From contig SRSI01000073.1 of assembly GCA_005656395.1 (NCBI GenBank), positions 620,001 to 684,000 of the forward strand: DNA of 64,000 bases, written 5' to 3'. The notes beneath the pieces are model-generated. The model saw nothing but the letters and a program-made list of their open reading frames with translations, was not told the origin of the DNA and did no database searches. The position numbers and the translations under genes are program-made. This DNA comes from Strongyloides papillosus (Eukaryota > Nematoda > Chromadorea > Rhabditida > Strongyloididae). The stretch's first letter is position 1. Each line of letters opens with the position of its first letter. Below are positions 50,001-57,999 of the stretch, piece by piece.

Positions 50001-51132
50001 TTATGCATTTAGTGCTTCCAGTATCTACCAAACCTACCACAGGCTTAAACTTAACATCTTCACTACCATAAGAAATACCAATTGGCAGATAAAATTCAGC
50101 TTTACAATCCGCCCTACGAGACGTTAGTTTCGAACCATCAACAAGAGTACCATTCTTTAAATCATTCGTTCTCCTAACAAATTCACCAAAATGTTCTTTT
50201 TCTAACAACTTCTCAATCATATTTTCTAATTGTTCAACTCTTTTAGCATTTTCAACAGGACCATTAATCTTCTTAACCTTATCACCAGCTTTTGGACAAT
50301 TATTTTTATAGTGGCCAGCCTCACCACATCCAAAACATTTACCATTACTACCTTTAATCTCAGTCTTAACATTATCCTTCTTATCTATGAACTTCTTTCT
50401 ACCATGAAAATTATTACCACTTGAACTTTTCTTTCTAGCCCATGTCATTTCTAAATCACCAGCAAGTTCATACATATTATCATGTTTCCCATCATTACAA
50501 CGATTCCATAAAACATTATGATCTCTCAAATAAGTTTGAAGCATCAATTTCTTAATATCCATACCAAGATCACTTGACAACTCATCAGGTAAAATAACAT
50601 CAATTAGCTTTCCAAACTCAATTACTTGATCTTTAATACCTTCATTAACTTTAAACTCAAAGGTCTTCAACTTCATCATTGACAACTCTTTACTGATACC
50701 TTTACCACATCGCTTAACCAGAATAGTTTTAAGATCACTCCAATTAGTTACATCACTGCAATAAGAACTGATAATTTTCTTAATTGTATCATTGCCACGT
50801 AGATGAGCTAAATAAGTACATTTCCTCTCTTCCACGTCATCGATCATTGATGACATCTTCAGACCATCTAACCATTCACCAACATCTTTGGTATCTTCAT
50901 ACAGAGGATGACATAACCATGCATTCATCTTTGCAGTCTTCTTTACCACTACAACACTTGATGAAATTTCCTCCACAAAAGTATCAACACTTAACCCAGA
51001 GATATCCTTCTCTATAACAGTGTTTACTTCCTCTTCAGACAGATACCCTTCTTTGTCAGTATCTAAGTTTAACCCAGGTGGAACCTCCTCTACGTCAGAA
51101 TCACGATTTATCCTAGAAATGATATCTTCCAC
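47011..51132 (-). CDS. Gag-pol polyprotein of element B (Ty3/gypsy order)
   Basis: One uninterrupted frame of 1,373 residues encoding all retrotransposon enzymes. In order: gag/capsid region (about 70-235); zinc knuckle CFGCGEAGHYKNNC (266-279); aspartic protease with VDTGST (Asp370); reverse transcriptase with FSNFDLRQFY (Asp640) and a YQDD active site (724-727); RNase H with FTDCSKD (Asp875), LLELRAL and KSDHKPL; and an integrase with an HHCC zinc module (about His1022-Cys1060) and a D,D-x35-E core (Asp1088, Asp1148, Glu1184). The protease-RT-RNase H-integrase order is the Ty3/gypsy one. A short barrel-like tail (KVGDRVIIRDHTSGKWD) and a basic KKRGRPKKV end follow. Gag and pol share a frame with no frameshift signal. 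All catalytic residues I can check are present, so it may be active. Confidence 0.93.
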   Translation of the reverse strand: MEDIISRINRDSDVEEVPPGLNLDTDKEGYLSEEEVNTVIEKDISGLSVDTFVEEISSSVVVVKKTAKMNAWLCHPLYEDTKDVGEWLDGLKMSSMIDDVEERKCTYLAHLRGNDTIKKIISSYCSDVTNWSDLKTILVKRCGKGISKELSMMKLKTFEFKVNEGIKDQVIEFGKLIDVILPDELSSDLGMDIKKLMLQTYLRDHNVLWNRCNDGKHDNMYELAGDLEMTWARKKSSSGNNFHGRKKFIDKKDNVKTEIKGSNGKCFGCGEAGHYKNNCPKAGDKVKKINGPVENAKRVEQLENMIEKLLEKEHFGEFVRRTNDLKNGTLVDGSKLTSRRADCKAEFYLPIGISYGSEDVKFKPVVGLVDTGSTKCIISRSTANLIGISCSFLRPKTYSLANNSSWKVLGEVEVQIKVGKNVVDVQVAVVPDSEVSQSHNKFQMLLGSDLLKACGIVIDFKNMKMYMDEKQLVSFNEIKANFVRLVRNVRRINIDMTQSIVKKFPEVMSREKTDIGECTISARPILFVEGAKFPKITRFNHNYEKQKIIAAQIKEWKDMGVLEEADAQIILNVTVVRKKEAILEEEIDGNVMQSRAVSGWRTCIDGRPANKILQYVSYGTKVLSQRLSQLQGATKFSNFDLRQFYLQVKMADVNLNQFGVQCPISNKVFALRRIPFGLSVSSSLCQEVLDKVLMMAEIEICKTLMLDGEMEKIAPERKFGLFSYQDDIVFFTKKELESSHFKMVEIIFQTFKQVNLKINVAKMSLNVDEIQFLNFMVSAKGLAPCLEYVKAIQEVQAPVGKKSLQRFIGMIQYYRIFIENITKKQLPLLKLLEKNSIWKWGKEEQNSFEMLKMDLINAAQIKLPDVMKRFYLFTDCSKDCEAGVLAQEDEEFGNALRPCAFYSKRLHCSGYTPSVLLELRALCNSLLYFKKLVGNAQVIAKSDHKPLISMLTNGKESSSKFMKYINLINEFGNVEVMFIEGKKNIPADFLSRAFVRKVMVNDSVKDSPPDPNKMKEIFHQYHDCLGHASLARCTPIVLLRHNWIGIKRDLANYIDQCSICKVAVAKYKERMKVNVIVPSRPLQMLAMDVSGPHKISLSGHKYVLGVVDVFSKYLWLFPLCDIKTSTISKELETRIFIPFSSPIYMRSDCASTMLEGEVKTLMEKYNVIVDPGIVGYKQSNCMIERCFRSLNITMRKSLDNFDLWNEVVWSTMYSYNRLVHGTTLHTPYEIMFGQKPILKSDDRKEVEKIADFKDNEIIRSQTYLLVEQLIEAVRGKRYDEDNYEVTRCGNDDKLNVTDKPLGDLEKKSPLKKLKVGDRVIIRDHTSGKWDVIYSGGNDNAYIVKSLLKNAAYVVKEKKRGRPKKVHLQDIKLI

Positions 51133-51245
51133 TATCGATTCCAGGTTTGTTCCAGATGCACCTTATCGGCAGTATCGATGATGAATTTGACTTCTTCGTT
51201 CCCAAGTAAAACGAATTTTATCAAATCCTTAACGGCAACAGTAAG

Positions 51246-51392
51246 AGTAAATTTAATTTATTTGTCTCTTAATATCTATAATTAAAATAAATGAATATAA
51301 TAAATATCAAAATCAAAGATATAATAATGATAAAAATGTGAAATTTATAATTTAATATAGTATAAAATTTATACTAAATTTGCATTTTTACT
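51246..51392 (-). repeat. 5' LTR of element B
   Basis: 147 bases; promoter-side LTR for the minus-strand transcript. Confidence 0.9.
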
Positions 51393-51396
51393 TTAT

Positions 51397-51524
51397 TATA
51401 ATTTCATTTATATTATTATCTATTTAAATAGCATGTTTTTATAATAAAACAGTTTAGTCTTCACTGAAATAAATGGATTTTGGTGCTAAACTCATAGCCT
51501 TAGCTATGAGCAAAGGTTACAACA
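51397..51524 (+). repeat. 5' LTR of element A, right part
   Basis: Last 128 bases of the LTR, ending TTACAACA. It contains a TATAAT-like stretch near 51440 and the ATG of the gag frame at 51473, so translation starts inside the LTR. Confidence 0.85.
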
Positions 51525-53080
51525 TGGAGGTTCCACCGATTGAATCAATCAAAACAGAGAATACAGACGTACAACAACGAAGAATGTTCTTGGAGGATAT
51601 ATGTGATGCTACAGGTGAAATTGATCTGAACAAACTACTGATGCAAATAAAAGCATGTAATCCACAGGACAGTCCAACCCTAAATGAACAAATGCCCCTT
51701 ATCTTTACTCTCGCATACAAATATGGATGCTTAAAGAAACGAATGAAAGGTGGTGGAAGATGTTTTAGTAAAGAAAAAATCGAATTACCAGTTCTTCAAC
51801 AATATGATGAGAAGAATCCTCGTGAATTTCTGGACAAATTTAGAATGCGTTATGGCAGTTTAGAAACAACTTCTCAACATCAACTTTTTAAGGAATATCT
51901 ATCAGGATCAGCTCTCATTGCCTATAAAGCATTGAAAATTGAGGATTACAACAGCTTTAAAGAATTTGCTGAAGCCTGGATAGAACACTACAAGCCTAAC
52001 TTTTCAAATAAAAGGAGGGAAATCATCTTGGAACAATTATTAATCAACAATAGTAGAAAGGCAGATTCACTGTTACAATATGTCAACCGTATTCAAGGAT
52101 GGATTAATGAACTGTCTGAACTTCGTTATTTATCGGATTCAGAGATTGCCAAGTATTGGCTTGCTGCTGCAAAAGGACTACAACGCTATGATGAAATTTT
52201 CGACTACTACTTTTCACCAAATAGAGAAAATTCCTTATTGAAAGCTAAAGTTTTGGCAGCATTAAAAAAGGAAACTCAACGTGATTTTAACTATAAGAAA
52301 GAGAATACTGGTCCATCAACTATAGAAAAAGATTTTCGTAAAGAAGTAAATATGATCGAATGCGATAAACCCTCAGATAATTGTAATGCAGACAACAAAA
52401 TCTCATATGTTTGTCGTCTTGTCTTAAATGGTAAAGAAAATTTGGTTCCATGTAATATTCAAGGTAAAGAAAGTAACTGCCTCTTAGATTCAGGAGCTGA
52501 AGTTTCACTAATTACAATCTCAAAAGTAAAACAAATGGATCCACTACCAATCATAAAGAAAAATCCCCGTATTATAGTTAGGGATGTGCAGAATCAACCC
52601 TTACATCTTCTTGGATCAACAGAACTATTGGTAGAAGACATTTTGGTACCCATGTTAGTAGTAAAATCGCTAAATAAGATTGATGCTATTTTGGGAACTA
52701 ACGCATTATCAAAATCTCCTATACTTCAATCCAAATTGCAAAAATTATGGTCTGTGAATAGTGTAAGTCCAGATAGAACTATAAGAAAATTAGTGTCAAA
52801 ATATGATGAAAAAAATATAAAACATACTCTTCCTCAATGTTTCTGTCAAAATACAAATCGTGAAATATCAAATACTACAGCCCCTATTGAAAGTGAAACT
52901 GTTATATCACTTTTTCTACATGGATATTATAGATCAGAGCCCAACATTAATGCTGAATGGAAACCATGCTACGTATTACAGAAACTCAACAATTCTGTTT
53001 ACGTTATTATGGAGCCTGGAAGATGTATTACTCGTAAAACTTCTCGCTTTGTAAAATTATCACCTCAAGCTTTGTCTTGA
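51473..53080 (+). CDS. Gag-protease protein of element A with post-integrase-like tail
   Basis: Intact 535-codon frame whose first 17 codons lie in the 5' LTR and whose next codons read across the primer-binding site. Residues about 105-270 look like a gag capsid region (YDEKNPREFLDKFRMRYG; FKEFAEAWIEHYKPNF). No standard CCHC zinc knuckle is visible, though a Cys cluster lies at about 298-315. An aspartic protease follows with LLDSGAEVSLI (Asp339) and an ILGTNAL flap-end motif. After about residue 440 there is no RT; instead the protein ends with EWKPCYVLQKLNNSVYVI and a basic stretch, resembling the tail of Ty3-type polyproteins, including that of element B in pattern. It would need reverse transcriptase and integrase supplied in trans. 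Confidence 0.85.
   Translation: MDFGAKLIALAMSKGYNMEVPPIESIKTENTDVQQRRMFLEDICDATGEIDLNKLLMQIKACNPQDSPTLNEQMPLIFTLAYKYGCLKKRMKGGGRCFSKEKIELPVLQQYDEKNPREFLDKFRMRYGSLETTSQHQLFKEYLSGSALIAYKALKIEDYNSFKEFAEAWIEHYKPNFSNKRREIILEQLLINNSRKADSLLQYVNRIQGWINELSELRYLSDSEIAKYWLAAAKGLQRYDEIFDYYFSPNRENSLLKAKVLAALKKETQRDFNYKKENTGPSTIEKDFRKEVNMIECDKPSDNCNADNKISYVCRLVLNGKENLVPCNIQGKESNCLLDSGAEVSLITISKVKQMDPLPIIKKNPRIIVRDVQNQPLHLLGSTELLVEDILVPMLVVKSLNKIDAILGTNALSKSPILQSKLQKLWSVNSVSPDRTIRKLVSKYDEKNIKHTLPQCFCQNTNREISNTTAPIESETVISLFLHGYYRSEPNINAEWKPCYVLQKLNNSVYVIMEPGRCITRKTSRFVKLSPQALS
51525..51542 (+). promoter_or_regulatory. Likely tRNA primer-binding site of element A
   Basis: Begins TGGAGGTTCCACCGA directly after the CA end of the 5' LTR, so it could pair with a tRNA 3' end (which ends CCA). 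The cognate tRNA is not identified. It is also coding sequence for the gag frame. Confidence 0.6.
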
Positions 53081-53117
53081 TAAATTAGTTGCCGAAGCCA
53101 AATCAAAACTGGAGGGA

Positions 53118-53296
53118 TGTAATATTTAAATATAAATATTTATATATGATAATTAATTATGTTATTATTATAATTTCATTTATATTATTATCTATTTAAA
53201 TAGCATGTTTTTATAATAAAACAGTTTAGTCTTCACTGAAATAAATGGATTTTGGTGCTAAACTCATAGCCTTAGCTATGAGCAAAGGTTACAACA
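53118..53296 (+). repeat. 3' LTR of element A (uninterrupted)
   Basis: 179 bases, TG...CA, identical by eye to the rejoined 5' LTR; gives the uninterrupted reference that reveals the element B insertion site. Confidence 0.9.
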
Positions 53297-53301
53297 ATTT
53301 C

Positions 53302-54151
53302 ATAAATAAAAAGAGAAACGAAAATAATGTATGTAGACAAATTATTCGGCCTGAAGCTTTGAGATATAGCAACAGCAGTAAGTCAAAGTTAAAAAAATTG
53401 ATTTTTATAAATTTCTGATAAATAGATTGTCTTAAAAATCAATATTGTTTTTTAGAGGTAATTTCCCTATGAAAAATTAAAAGAGCGTATTTTCGGCTTT
53501 GTAAACGTACGTCTTTATTGCTTTTTAGAATTTTTTTTAGTTTTTTAGCTTTCGATTACAAAAATCATGAAAGCGCATGTTTTAACTATGCTCATTCGAT
53601 TTTTTATGTAATTTTACAACTAGATTTAACAAAATCAAAAAAAAAATAAAATGAAAAAGTAAATATGTTCTTGATTTTAAGTACAAAAATAAAAAAAACG
53701 TACTTTTCATTATGTGCTCTTCTTTTTTATATAAAATCATCCTTATAAACAATATTTATTTAAATCTCGTTTTTTGAGTCAGTCAAACATTTTTTGGAAA
53801 TTTTGTGCAACTAAAAATTTTATTGTCCATTTTTATTGTACCAACAAAAAGAACAACTAAAATAATGTATGTTGGAAAATTTATTTGGCCTAAAACTTTG
53901 ATTTACAACAATAGTAATGAATGAATGTTGAGAAAATTGATTTTTACAAATCTCTGGCAATTAAATTTTTTATTAAATAGATATTGTTTCTAGGGATAAT
54001 TTTTTATGAAAAAACAAATAGATATTATAAAAACATGCGTTTATTTGATTTTTGTACTCACATTCAAGAACACAATGATTTACATTTTTGATTTTTCTCT
54101 TTTTGTTGGATCTAGATGTAAAATTACATGAGAGATCTAATAAGCATAGTA
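53302..54151. repeat. Diverged repeat units right of element A
   Basis: Continuation of the repeat units described at 46448. One part (53302-53440) is the other half of the unit split by element A; another (about 53780-53985) starts TGAGTCAGTCAAACATTTTT and contains GAAAATTGATTTTTACAAAT. Between them lies A+T-rich sequence with no gene. Confidence 0.5.
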
Positions 54152-54796
54152 CACACAAAAAATAAAAATGTTAACAAATCTATCTAAAATGCAATAAAAT
54201 GTCCCACCATTTTAAAAAATTTAATATTATTCAAATTTTAAAAATATCAAGCGATAGAAAAAATTTTATAACGACGCAAAATATTATCAATTAAAAATAT
54301 TATTCTAGTATTCGTTTTTATTTTAAACGAAAGTATGTAAATGTTGTTTTATTACTATAAAAAAATCCATGTTATTTTATAACTTTTCATAAGTTTATTT
54401 TTAAAGACGATCTTTAAAAGACATATTGAAAAACATTTAGACTAGCAAATGTGGAAATTTTATAAAAATATAATTTCTAATGTTTCAAACTATTGAAAAA
54501 TGTAAAAAATGTACTGTAATATGTTAAAAATATTTTTATAAAAGTGTATGTAATTTTACATAGAACTAAATTCTAGCCTTGTATTCTAAAATGCATTGTA
54601 AAAAACAACTTATGTTCTAAAATAAAAATAGTTTACTGGAAAAATAGAAACTTATTTATAATTCTCTGATTATTGTTTTAATTTTTCATATATAAAATAA
54701 TTGCGTTAAATTTTGGCGCAAATCAAGATAATTCAAATTTTTTAGGTGGGACAAATTTGCTACATTTTATACAAACTTGTGTCCTTTTTTTGTGTG
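54152..54796 (+). mobile_element. TIR element (MITE-like), copy 1
   Basis: 645 bases between TA dinucleotides. Ends are imperfect inverted repeats: left CACACAAAAAATAAAAATG, right (reverse complement) CACACAAAAAAAGGACACA; each has GTCCCACC and an AAAAAATTTAA/AAAAAATTTGAA block some 45-65 bases inwards. No transposase frame. The TA flanks suggest a Tc1/mariner-type mover. Orientation is arbitrary, set so that copies 1 and 3 are plus. Confidence 0.7.
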
Positions 54797-55165
54797 TAGA
54801 AACCACTACAACAGTAAAATTAAATAGAAAAATCATAAAGACGAATAATCATTAAAATTAATGAAAAATTTATTACTAAATTTTGTTTGACACATTCTCC
54901 ATTAATTTGATTGCGTCCTTCCTCCCAACTTGATCAAATCACCTGCACACCATTCACTATTTATTCTATCATCAAGTGCCAAAAATCAGTATAGTTGTAA
55001 ATAAGATAATCATAATATAAAGAATATCAATGTATAATGATATTTATATTTTTTGCTCCCTAATTTATATTTTCTAAAGTAAAAAAATATTTGCTTTTAA
55101 ATATTTATCATGGTAATTTTCAATATAAAAGAAGTTTTTTATCGAATTGATGTGAAGAAATTGAT
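54797..55165. other. Promoter-side spacer of the second transthyretin-like gene
   Basis: About 370 bases between a TIR element and the gene start at 55166. It includes a more G+C-rich patch (about 54900-54980) without coding sense. Confidence 0.45.
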
Positions 55166-55747
55166 ATGCTATTTTTAGGAACTATTTTAATATATATAAC
55201 CATTTTTTCCTATCAAATTGTTGAAGCTAGTTGGTTGCGTTCTTTTTATTCAACCGGAATTTCAGGAACTTTAGTATGTAGTACAGATGCCCTTAAAATA
55301 ACGGTTGCTGATGTTGAGATAGTTAAAAAATCAAAACATAGTTCAAAATATAAGACAGTTGTTCGAAAAACGATAAAATTAGGAGCTCGATTTCATCTGG
55401 AAGCACACTATGGACGTTTTTTCAGATGGAACCAGCCGAGTAAGTAGTCATTATTTAAAAATAATAACATATTTTTAGATTTATATATGAGATTTACTTA
55501 TCATTGTTCTAGAAATAAACCATCTATTTATTTAAATGGTCGTACTAGTTCTATTAGTCGTAAGAATCCTCTTAGTCGTGGGAATTCTGTTGAACCTTGC
55601 AGAAAAGTGTATTTTTTGGAAATTCCTAAGCATTTTGTAATAAGGGGACGTACAATACATCAGCATTATGGTTTTGATACTTTGGATCTAGCGAAAGTAG
55701 AAGGACAAGTACTACCTCAAACTAAAAAAAAAAGTTGTTTAATCTAG
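55166..55747 (+). CDS. Transthyretin-like (TTL) family secreted protein, copy 2
   Basis: About 180 residues from two exons: 55166-55439 and 55479-55747, 39-base intron in the same position and phase (phase 1, before the central strand) as in the gene at 35121. The signal peptide ends near VEA (residue 21). TTL-like features: GISGTLVCSTDALKITVADVEIV near the N-terminus, a YHCSRNK strand carrying a cysteine, and IPKHFVIRG followed by GFDTLDL near the end. Compared with copy 1 it is longer between these strands, with a Ser/Arg-rich insertion (SSISRKNPLSRGNS). The shared intron supports common descent. It lies between two TIR elements of opposite orientation. Confidence 0.8.
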
Positions 55748-56072
55748 AAGCTCTAACAAAAAAATATAGTAGATATTTAAGTAAAAGTATTTTAGATATT
55801 AAATTAACACATTTTCAAGCATTTGTTTTAATGATATAACATGAAATAATGTTTTAAACTATATTGACATTTTGTATTGCTTTTTTAAGAGTTTATTTCT
55901 AACGATTAAGCAAGTAAAAAACAATTTCACAGGAAAAAGTACAAATCGTGAAATTTTATCAATTCTAAATATCAAATATATCAATATATTTTATACTATA
56001 TTTTATGTTATTTGATTCTTATTGAATTAAAAGTTTAAGTATTTATTTACTAATATTTAATTTGACAGATTA
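55748..56072. other. Downstream spacer of the transthyretin-like gene
   Basis: About 325 bases of A+T-rich sequence, with the presumed 3' untranslated region; nothing else seen. Confidence 0.45.
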
Positions 56073-57044
56073 CACATAAAAAATAAAAAGAAAACAGGTT
56101 TGCACAAAATGCAACAAATTTGTCCCACCTTAAAAAATTTGAATTTTCTTGATTTGTGACTACTTTTATCGTAATTATTTCGTATATAAAAATTAAAGCA
56201 ATAATTAGAGAATTATTGAAATAAGTTTCTATTTTTCTAATATACATTTTTATTTTAAAACTTAGGTTGTTTTCTACAATACATTTTAAAATACAAGATT
56301 TGAATTTAATTTTATGTAAAATTACAAATATTTTTACAAAAAACATTTTTGACATGTCATAATATATTTTTTTATATTACTAATAGTTTGATTTTTTATA
56401 AATTTTATTTCCATATGAAATTTAGTTAAATATTTTATTTAATCTGGTACAACGTCTATTAAATTTTACAATAAAAACAGCAATAGCAAAAATTTACCTT
56501 ATAATTATCAATATTCCCTTAACAATACCAAGTTCTATACAACCTCAAAAATAAATAATTTAACCCCTAATAATATTATAATTAAATCTAAGTTTTAGGA
56601 TTAGCAAATTAGTAACATTGAAAATAATAACGTTGCTACCGTAAAAACGTCCATTTAAAATAATTTCTGAGAGATGCTTTATACCATGACAAACAATTGA
56701 GACATAATTATCTTTAAATATGCAACAATTCAACTATTTTCACATCTTATAGTCAAATTTTTTTCATAATTTCTTTAAAGATCATTTTTTAAAATCAAAC
56801 TTTTGAAAAGTTATAAAATAATATGGATTTTTTTATAGTAAAAAAACAACTTTTACATACTTTCATTTAAAATAAAAACAAATACTAAAATAATATTTTT
56901 AATTCATAATATTTTGCCTCGTTTTAAAATTTCTTCTATCGCTTGATATTTTTAAATTTTGAATAACATTCAATTTTTTAAAATGGTGGGACATTTTATT
57001 GCATTTTAGATAGATTTGTTAACATTTTTATTTTTTAATGTGTG
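56073..57044 (-). mobile_element. TIR element (MITE-like), copy 2, inverted
   Basis: 972 bases between TA dinucleotides (56071-56072 and 57045-57046). Its right end, reverse-complemented, begins CACACATTAAAAAATAAAAA and then matches the left end of copy 1 through GTTAACAAATCTATCTAAAA and GTCCCACC. Its left end matches the right end of copy 1. About 300 bases in the middle (roughly 56350-56740) have no counterpart in copy 1, so copy 1 is probably internally deleted. The minus-strand 101-codon frame at 56050-56355 is only translated repeat. Confidence 0.7.
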
Positions 57045-57048
57045 TAAA

Positions 57049-57560
57049 TTGTCGACAAAAAGTAATTTTTATTAAAGCCCCCAGAATAGCTGTGAACACG
57101 ATTGATGGCTCATTTTGTAGCCAAGACTTGAATCTCAAATTTGATCTACCGGATTTTTGATATCGCGTTTTAAAATTGAGTTATTAAACTTTAAAAATTT
57201 TTTTTTTTTGCTTTTTTAAAAATCGACAGAAAATAATATTTATTGAAGCTCCCAGACCACTTACAAAGATGATTAATGGCTCATTTTGTAGCCGAGACTC
57301 GGTTCTTTAATTTAATTAAGCCAATTTTTGATATCTCACTTTAAAATCGAGATATTAATTATTAAATGTTTTTTTGGAATTTTGGCATGCTTAATTGTCG
57401 ACACAAAATAATATTTATTGAAGCTCCCACAATAGCTGTGAGTATGGTTTATAGCTCATTTTGTAGCTATGACTTTAATCTTAAATCTCATCAAGTCGTT
57501 TTTTGACATCTGTTTTTTAAAGAAAAATATTAATTAATTAATTATGTGCCGAAAACTTTT
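57049..57560. repeat. 174-bp tandem repeat, three diverged copies
   Basis: Units start near 57049, 57222 and 57396, a period of 173-174 bases. Each has TCGACA(A/G)AAA, then AATTTTTATTAAAGC or AATATTTATTGAAGC with CTCCCA, then ATGGCTCATTTTGTAGC (TATAGCTC in copy 3), then a TTTTTGATATC-like block and a TTAAA(A)TTGAG-like end. It directly abuts the TA flank of TIR copy 2. Satellite-like, with no coding sense. Confidence 0.75.
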
Positions 57561-57999
57561 TTTAACATTTTTAAAATTTTTTCATATTATTAGATTGCAA
57601 TTTTTGTGCTGATTACGAATATGATATCTGTTTATTATTTTATTTATGTATTAAAAAGTTATGGGCATATATATTAGGGGTACGTTTTCCAACAACATAT
57701 TTTGGTAAAATAAAGTTTTTTAAAAAACGTTCTCATTGCACCTTGCTAATTATATTATTGAACTATTAGAGAAATGACAAAAATATTTTTTACCATTTTA
57801 TTTCAAACTAACGATAACATAAATTTTAACATGTCTATCGATTTTTTAACATAATTTACTTAATGTTATAAATAAAATTATTCAAATAATATTAAAAAAT
57901 ATCTTCAGCAATACTGCAAAATCATTGAAATAGAATTTAACTCCGTTTTAATTATTTAATAACATATAAAAGAATTTTTTTTTGTTAAATGTTTGTATT
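57561..57999. other. Spacer
   Basis: About 440 bases of A+T-rich sequence downstream of the SXP/RAL-2-like gene's stop. No gene. Confidence 0.45.

Larger units (their letters stand above)
46780..51392 (-). mobile_element. Complete Ty3/gypsy-type LTR retrotransposon (element B)
   Basis: A 4.6-kb element in antisense orientation within the 5' LTR of element A. LTRs of 148 and 147 bases (46780-46927 and 51246-51392) differ only at a TCAAAAGACAAAG/TCAAAATCAAAG spot. They begin AGTAAA and end TTTACT, an inverted terminal hexamer. The 4-base TTAT is duplicated on each side (46776-46779 and 51393-51396). On the minus strand a purine tract (GTGGGGAGA) precedes the 3' LTR (left side in this window). 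The single long polyprotein frame is intact. It looks young and potentially autonomous. The sequence after its 5' LTR does not begin TGG, so the primer is unclear. Confidence 0.92.
46729..53296 (+). mobile_element. Non-autonomous gag-protease LTR retrotransposon (element A), split by element B
   Basis: LTRs begin TG and end CA. The left LTR is 46729-46779 plus 51397-51524, the right 53118-53296; both are 179 bases once the inserted element and its target duplication are removed, and they read as identical. The 5-base ATTTC lies directly outside both ends (46724-46728 and 53297-53301), a target-site duplication. Directly after the left LTR comes TGGAGGTTCCACCGA, which starts TGG as a tRNA primer-binding site should. 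A purine tract (ACTGGAGGGA) precedes the right LTR. The interior is under 1.6 kb and encodes gag plus protease only. Identical LTRs and an intact frame indicate a recent insertion. Confidence 0.88.

Noticed and set aside
56050..56355. 101-codon minus-strand frame
   Set aside because: It coincides with the arm of TIR copy 2 and is translated repeat sequence.
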